Source of the DNA: Bathynomus jamesi
Lineage: Eukaryota > Arthropoda > Malacostraca > Isopoda > Cirolanidae
Direction: 5' to 3'
NCBI GenBank assembly: GCA_023014485.1
Contig: JAJOZX010000997.1
Location: forward strand, 900,001-964,000
Length of the DNA: 64,000 nucleotides
Shown: positions 58,764-64,000 of the stretch, one piece after another
Numbering within the stretch: position 1 is the first letter of the stretch
Layout: the number at the start of each line of letters is the position of its first letter
Notes under the pieces: model-generated
Databases searched by the model: none
What the model was told of the DNA's origin: nothing
Seen by the model: the letters and a program-made list of their open reading frames with translations, nothing else
Program-made: the position numbers and the translations under genes

Positions 58764-59310
58764 TTGATGCAGCATTGCTTGTATATATTAAGTTAAGGTG
58801 TATATATATATATATCCATCTCATAATTGTAAGGTTAGTGAAAAATTCACTTCATTTAGAGCTAGCATTTTTGGGCTCTTGTGGCATCATTGTTTGGGCA
58901 CTCTTGTGGCATCATTTTTTGGGGGCGCTGCGCGTCCTTCCTACTCGTTTGTTGAATGCGGCACTAATAGGGCGTGGTCTCATAGAGAGCTCTCTTGCAA
59001 TTCAGTTTGGTTGTTTAGATACAAGACTGTTGCATCGTGCAATGGTGCAAGTTGTGTTGTTTGCAAGGTTTAGAAAGAAGACCATAAATAGTGCCCCACT
59101 TGTTTTATATCTTAATTTTATGCAACTGAGGCCTAACTCCTAAGGTAGGCCCACATCGAGTCAGCAACCCTGAGGTAGGACCTAATAGGACCTCCAAGTC
59201 CGTAAGTTTTTAGTCTAGCTTAACTTGGGCTGTAGGTTAGACTGGCCCTTCAGAGCTTGGCCGTTCACGGCTCAGCTGGAATTCTGAACCCAATAAAATA
59301 AAAAATAACA
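58700..59310 (+). mobile_element. BEL/Pao LTR 3 (3'-most)
   Basis: It starts TGTTAGAAAATCTAGAAG and ends AATAACA (611 bp). The pol frame reads about 20 codons into it before its stop. The 5-bp duplication ATGGA follows at 59311-59315, matching the one before LTR 1, so the whole three-LTR array occupies a single target site. Confidence 0.92.
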
Positions 59311-59315
59311 ATGGA

Positions 59316-59690
59316 AGAAGTGAAGAACTTAAACAGACAGCATATTATGCCCCATATAGACAGGAAATTCAGAGAAGTAAGATGGCGATAGATTTGGGGG
59401 TTATAATGACCAATAGGCGAAATTCGAGACACAAAATTAGATAGCGATAAACAAAGCAAAAAGAGTTGCGGGACAGGTACTAAGAACCTTTAAAAGAAGG
59501 GACAAGGCAGTAATCACAGCCGTGAGTGAGTAATGCTTTCCCTGCTGAAAACACTGATCATACCAAAACTTGAATACTGCTCAGTCTTGACGTCTCCATA
59601 TAAAAAGGAAGAAATTAATAAACTCGAAGAAACTCTAAGAAATTTCACAGCCAAGATTGATACCTGCAAACCAAATCTCTTGTAAAAAAT
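59316..59690 (+). pseudogene. jockey-like non-LTR RT, segment 4 of 5
   Basis: The frame resumes as RSEELKQTAYYAPYRQEIQR then SKMAIDLGVIMTN, the conserved DLGV region. Later blocks are KAKRVAGQVLRTFKRRDKAV and IIPKLEYCSVLTSPYKKEEI, typical of the jockey-type RT tail. Similarity stops near DTCKP at about 59670. Confidence 0.85.
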
Positions 59691-60380
59691 ACTCTATATG
59701 AATTGATCCCCAATTAACCCACCCCTAACATCTCCAGTCTAACTGTAGAGTAGGTTAAGTCTAGCCTTGTATGGTCAGCCTAGAGATTCCGGAAATGGTC
59801 AGGAACGGGTAGAGTGAATCCACAGAAGGATTCCTCACCAAATTAGGTTAGGGTAATTTGTTAAACTATGAACTGATGCTAGGTCTTAGCCCACAATGCA
59901 GGCCTAATTTAACTGGACTAGTTTGAACTGTTATCACTAAACTGGGGATTAGAAATACAATGGTTCACTTACCGAGTGTTATTGAATAAGTCTTGGTCTC
60001 CTTAGCCAGGCCTGATCTTCTTATTTGAGTCTTCTTCTATTTGCTTAATTTAATTGAGTGTACTTAAGTTGGTTCTTCGTTCTTCCATTTCAAGCCCCTT
60101 CGCTCGCCATGCCGCTGTTCTTGCACGTCCTTTGTTTTGAGGCTTTTTTCCCCCACCTTTTTTGTGTTAGTTGGTTGATTGGTAGTGTCAGTGTTTCACT
60201 ACTACCAAACACGTTCTATCACACAGTATACTGTATGGCCTACTGTAAATACTAGTGTGAAGATTAACTCTGGTTGGTTTCATCAATCCAGTCATTGATA
60301 TAAAAGGAGTTTAATAATTGTTAGATTAACTATCTACCTATTCAGTGGACCATTTTCATTACCTCCCGACTACCCTCACG
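59691..60380. mobile_element. Unidentified insertion of about 700 bp
   Basis: It separates segment 4 from segment 5 of the same reading frame, so it should be an insertion. It has a TATAAAAGG box at about 60298-60307 and no coding domain. A solo LTR is possible, but I could not fix its ends or find a target duplication. Confidence 0.4.
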
Positions 60381-60384
60381 TATC

Positions 60385-60816
60385 AGTTTTCCATATCTGT
60401 ACTCCCTGGAAAGAAGAAGAAGAGAGGGGTACACCATAATTTACATATGGAAAATGATCGAAAAACTGGTACCAAACCTCAAATTAAACTCAATTACCAT
60501 CCAAACAACACTGGAAAATAAGAAAGGCAGAATGTGTAGTGTTCCCAAACTAAAGGCCCGACAAGAAACACCTTCAATGCTGAAGGAGAATAGATTGGCT
60601 GTGAGGGGGCCAAAACTTTGTAAACAGCTTCCAAAGAACCTTAGGGACGCCACAAGGATCAAATTTGATGTCTTCAAAAGAAGACTAGATGCCTGGCTGA
60701 GGACGGTTCCGGACGAGCCGGTGTACCTGGCTATGTGCAATGGAGAGCGCAAGAGAGCAACTCACTCCTCCACTAAGCCAGGCCTAGGCGAGGCCACTAG
60801 CTTGACCTTCGTGTGA
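60385..60816 (+). pseudogene. jockey-like non-LTR RT, segment 5 of 5 (C-terminus)
   Basis: LYSLERRRREGYTIIYIWKM is followed by EKLVPNLKLN, a GRMCSVPKL block, RLAVRGPKLCKQLPKNLRDA and FDVFKRRLDAWLRTVPDEP. This is the well-conserved C-terminal end of jockey-type non-LTR elements in invertebrates. The frame ends at 60816. Confidence 0.88.
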
Positions 60817-61355
60817 AAAGAGACCAGCACACGAAACTGCTACACGGTTACAAGGTCATATAATTGGTTTTCATGGAGACATATTTGAATTTTCGGCCAT
60901 CCTTGAAAATTTACAGTTTCTTAAAATCTGTATTAGAATTTCAGTTAACACTGAGATCACTTTAGCTTTCATCATTTTCAATTATCACTTCTTTTTTCAT
61001 TCCTTCTTTTTTTAATACGTACCACTTAATCTCCAAACACTTAAAATTGATTGAAGGATATTTATTCATATTTTATGGAAGCAGATTTGCTTAAATATGG
61101 AATAAATAATTTTTTAATGAACGGTTTTTTATCGCTAATTCAAATGAGAAAAAGTTACAGCATTTTATTTATGTAAAAGTGTACCAAAAAATTTAAATCA
61201 GTATGGAAAATAATGTACTGTAACGATTTAATCAATAATTAACTTTATCAACTATACTTTAGTTTCTCTGTAAAGTTCGTTTTCTTTGTTTCATCATTCA
61301 AAGAAAACGTAACTTTTAAAGTTTTCTGTCTCTCTATATTATATTTCGGAGTGAC
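60817..61355. other. Non-coding AT-rich stretch, nothing recognised
   Basis: It probably includes the 3' untranslated end of the jockey-like element. No further feature was seen. Confidence 0.5.
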
Positions 61356-61448
61356 TATTTTCATCGTACGGTGATTTTAGTACCAGAAGTTATTTTCACC
61401 GTATGGTGAAAATAGTGTTGGACGCTATTTTCACCGTACGGTTAATTC
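61356..61448. repeat. Three spaced copies of a 20-24-bp palindrome
   Basis: TATTTTCATCGTACGGTGAT, TATTTTCACCGTATGGTGAA and TATTTTCACCGTACGGTTAA start at 61356, 61391 and 61426, exactly 35 bp apart. The consensus TTTTCACCGTACGGTGAAAA is a perfect palindrome. The spacers differ, so this is not a simple tandem repeat. Confidence 0.8.
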
Positions 61449-61912
61449 AATATGAGATGTTTTAATAATAGTACCTAGTAAGTAGTAATCTTTATTTAAG
61501 CAGAAATGTACATGCTTTTTAGTATTATCTAGCTAATACTAGTATTGGTATTAGTATTTAGTATTATCTATTTAATATCTATCTATCTCGACTATGATGC
61601 AGACATGCAGTGAACAATAGCGTGTAGCGTCATTGGGCAAAGTGTAACGGATCAAGAGGCACATTTCAGGTTTTGTACAATTGACCTCCCTAAATTCAAA
61701 AGTAAACAAAATTTGTTTGTGACAAATGCAACACCTCCTTTTTCGCATGTGAAAATCGTGAAAATTGCTAGTTACCCATAACTTTTGGACACTTGCTTTC
61801 CTAGGGTTTGAGTTATCATTTGACCCCTTACAATGTACTGCTTTTCAGGAAAAATAGAAAAATTTATTTTTGGAATAAACATATACACTGTAGGTAGGTA
61901 GACTAGATAGTT
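61449..61912. other. Non-coding stretch left of transposon copy 3
   Basis: TAGGGTTTGAGTTATCATTT at 61802 could be the terminus of copy 3, since it starts TAGGG in the right orientation and position. It cannot be verified, because the other end is not in the window. A GTATTAGTATTTAG-rich patch lies near 61520-61580. Confidence 0.4.
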
Positions 61913-62738
61913 TTATTTAGTAAATGATACATTAAAATCTTGTTTAGTTTTGAATGACGGCATAAGGTCACGGGATTTAACTACTGCTCTAATGTAACCA
62001 TCTCTTGAATCCTTTCCATACACTGCCCCAGACGCTTCAGTTACCATCCTAACACAGCGTTCTACACCTTGGGAGTGACATGGTATCCGGACAACAAGGG
62101 GCTCTTCAGTGATCTTATCGAGTTGTTCGACAGAGAACTGCTTCGTGAGTGGTGGTTCCATTGTGCACTCCTCCACTGGTGGAAGTAAATCTTTCAAATT
62201 CTGAGCACTTTGTTTGATCTTTGGTGGCCAAAATTCTCTGACTTGCTGTTGAGCAGGTTTGGGCTCGTCGAATGGTCTTGATTACATCGATGGCCAATTT
62301 CCGGTTTGCTTGGTCTGCATCTGCAAGCATTGCCAGTAGAACATTTTCAGGGTGAGCCCAATATGCATTTCTTTGGATCACAGGCCATGTGACAGTCTTG
62401 CTAGCTGGTGGCAGTAATCGTAGCAGCTTGATTTGCTCCAGGAAATGTTTTGGGCCATCTGTGCACCTTGGATGGCACTTGATGCTAAACCACATGGGTC
62501 CATAGTGGCACACGACAAACTGTGTGAGTGAATACAGTTCATCACTTGGCTGCGCCATCGCTACATATAGCCGACAAATTCTGCTGGCAGTTGTAACCCA
62601 TCTTGCATAGGAGATTGGTCCAGGCTTCTCTCGTAGAAGATCTTCATTAATGACACCAGTCCTTATCGCTTTCATCATTCGGTAGAGTAGGCTTGGTCAC
62701 GACTCAATTCAGTAAGGTCAACATCCGGAGTGTGTGGC
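61913..62738 (-). pseudogene. Transposase-like gene, copy 3, C-terminal half
   Basis: On the minus strand the reading starts at the BEL insertion with HTPDVDLTELSRDQAYSTE. It goes on through ISYARWVTTASRICRLYVAM, VVCHYGPMWFSIKC, VIQRNAYWAHPENVLLAMLA and IKTIRRAQTCS. After a frameshift near 62190 it continues to IPCHSQGVERCVRMVTEASG and RDGYIRAVVKSRDLMPSFKT, ending at 61913. The blocks and their order match copies 1 and 2. The first half, with both predicted catalytic Asp residues, is displaced by the BEL element and lies outside the window. Confidence 0.8.
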
Positions 62739-63333
62739 TGTTATTTTATTTATTTGTTGGGTTCAAAATCCCAGCTGAGCCGTGAACGGCCAAATTCTAA
62801 AGGGCCAGTGCTACCTACAGCCCAAGTTAAGCTAAAATTAAAACTTACGGATTTGAGATCCTATTAGGTCCTACTCAGGGTTGCTGACTCGATGCGGGCC
62901 TACCTTAGACCTTTGTTACATGAATTTAATATAAACAAAAGGGTACTATTTATGGTCTTCTTTCTCAACCTTGCAACAACAACGCAACCTGGACTATTGC
63001 ACGATGCAACAATCTTGTATCTAAACAACCAAACTGAATTGCAAGAGAGCTCTCTAACAGACCACACCCTGTACGTACGACATCCCACAAACGAGTAGAA
63101 AGAACGCGCAGCGCCCCAAAATGATGCCAATAGTGTGACCAAACAATGATGCCACAAGAGCTCAAAAATGCTAGCTCTAAATTAAGTTAATTTTTCACTA
63201 ACCTTACAATTATGAGATGGATATATATACACCTTAACTTAATATATACAAGCAATGCTGCATCAATCAGCTTAGTCATCATATCGCCTTGGGACAACAA
63301 TGGTTCTTCCTCTCTCTTCTAGATTTTCTAACA
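62739..63333 (-). mobile_element. BEL/Pao LTR, copy C
   Basis: The minus strand reads TGTTAGAAAATCTAGA to AATAACA, 595 bp, the same family as LTRs 1-3. It is the 3' LTR of a minus-strand element inserted in transposon copy 3. GTGGC (62734-62738) should be one half of its 5-bp target duplication. Confidence 0.9.
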
Positions 63334-64000
63334 CTCCCCACCGAAGACGAAGAGGCATTGTTGTCATTACCTTCTGCAAGGTTAGCCAAGCCTTCCCCAT
63401 GAGGCTGTAACTCAAATGTTTCATCTTGACTATCTGTGTTTTTGCTGATTTCTAAAGCATAGAGTTTTTGTATGGTCTCTTTAACTTTCCTCCTGAAGTC
63501 TTTACCAGTGCAGACCTAACTAAATTGTCTTTGCCAACAAACAACTCTTCAATTATGCCAAGCTTCCAGCATTGCCTTGGTCTTTCATCCCCAATCATTA
63601 CCACTTCTCCCACCTTGATACAATTTGCATTGGAGCCCTTTACATTGCCTGATGGGTAATAATTGAGTTCTGGCAAGTATTCCATCTGCCACCTCTTCCA
63701 TAACTGATCTTGTAGCTCTTCAAGGTACCTGAACCGTCTGGTTAACTCTCCTTGAGTGCTCTGGATAGGCTGCAAGTCTTCTGGCACACTGGGGCTTGAT
63801 GTTAATCGTTTACCACAAAGAAAATGATTTGGTGTCAATGGCTCTGCATCCTGCATACTGTTGTAAACAAAAGTGATAGGCCTACTGTTCACCATTGCTT
63901 CTACTTCACATAAAACAGTGCAGAATTCTTCTTTGCTCAAATGAGCATTAGCTAAAAGTTTCTTTAATTGACACTTTATACTTCTCACTAGCCTTTCCCA
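63290..64000 (-). pseudogene. BEL/Pao pol, copy C, C-terminal part, runs off the window
   Basis: The minus strand encodes the end of the integrase and the following domain: LLANAHLSKEEFCTVLCEVE, VNSRPITFVYNSMQDAEPL, LELQDQLWKRWQMEYLPEL-like and GEVVMIGDERPRQCWKLGII. It aligns residue for residue with the end of copy B. A one-base loss near 63470 shifts the frame (GGKLKRPYKNSML), so the terminal 60 codons are read out of frame. The rest of the element lies beyond 64000. Confidence 0.9.

Noticed and set aside
61680..61700. TAGGGAGGTCAATTGTAC on the minus strand as terminus of transposon copy 3
   Set aside because: It points the wrong way for the left end of copy 3; it may be chance.

Overview
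This window is eukaryotic, AT-rich, and dominated by transposable elements and microsatellites. Long (GA)n, (CA)n and (TA)n arrays, BEL/Pao LTR elements, several Tc1/mariner types, many hAT-like MITEs, tRNA-derived SINEs and one exon of a muscle Z-disc (Zasp/PDLIM-like) PDZ protein together suggest an arthropod, most likely a crustacean such as a decapod. The taxon is an inference; nothing here proves it.

Layout. From 1 to about 22.2 kb I find no protein-coding element, only small non-autonomous DNA elements (a piggyBac-like 79-bp MITE, foldbacks, hAT MITEs, one of them nested in another), SINEs and microsatellites. The only convincing host coding sequence lies at its right edge: 22173-22277 on the minus strand is a first coding exon ending in a consensus splice donor. 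The left third is therefore probably this gene's first intron. From 23 to 36 kb come SINE arrays, a pair of mariner copies in inverted orientation, and the first copy of an unusual DNA transposon (26037-29286). From 37 to 42 kb there are two oppositely oriented copies of one non-LTR retrotransposon. Each carries a different DNA transposon, and each shows the empty site of the other.

From 45 to 61 kb a single jockey-like non-LTR element has been split by three successive insertions: a 3477-bp DNA transposon, a 550-bp hAT MITE, and a BEL/Pao element carrying three LTRs. Removing each insert with one copy of its target-site duplication restores the reverse-transcriptase reading frame, so the boundaries are certain to the base. 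From 61.9 kb to the end another BEL copy (minus strand) has cut into a third copy of the unusual transposon.

Most interesting system. The three copies at 26-29, 45.9-49.4 and 61.9-62.7 kb encode the same large protein family. It has an N-terminal Cys cluster, a DGxxD block, a DxTxxNxG block followed by CxxHxNELPL, a PENxLxAM block and a C-terminal ERxVKxVT block. One copy has complete ends: about 320-bp inverted repeats starting TAGGG, 8-bp target duplications, and a repeated internal motif that could bind the transposase. The ends and the C(2)H motif point to a hAT-like DDE transposase. I do not recognise the protein as a named family. All copies are frameshifted.
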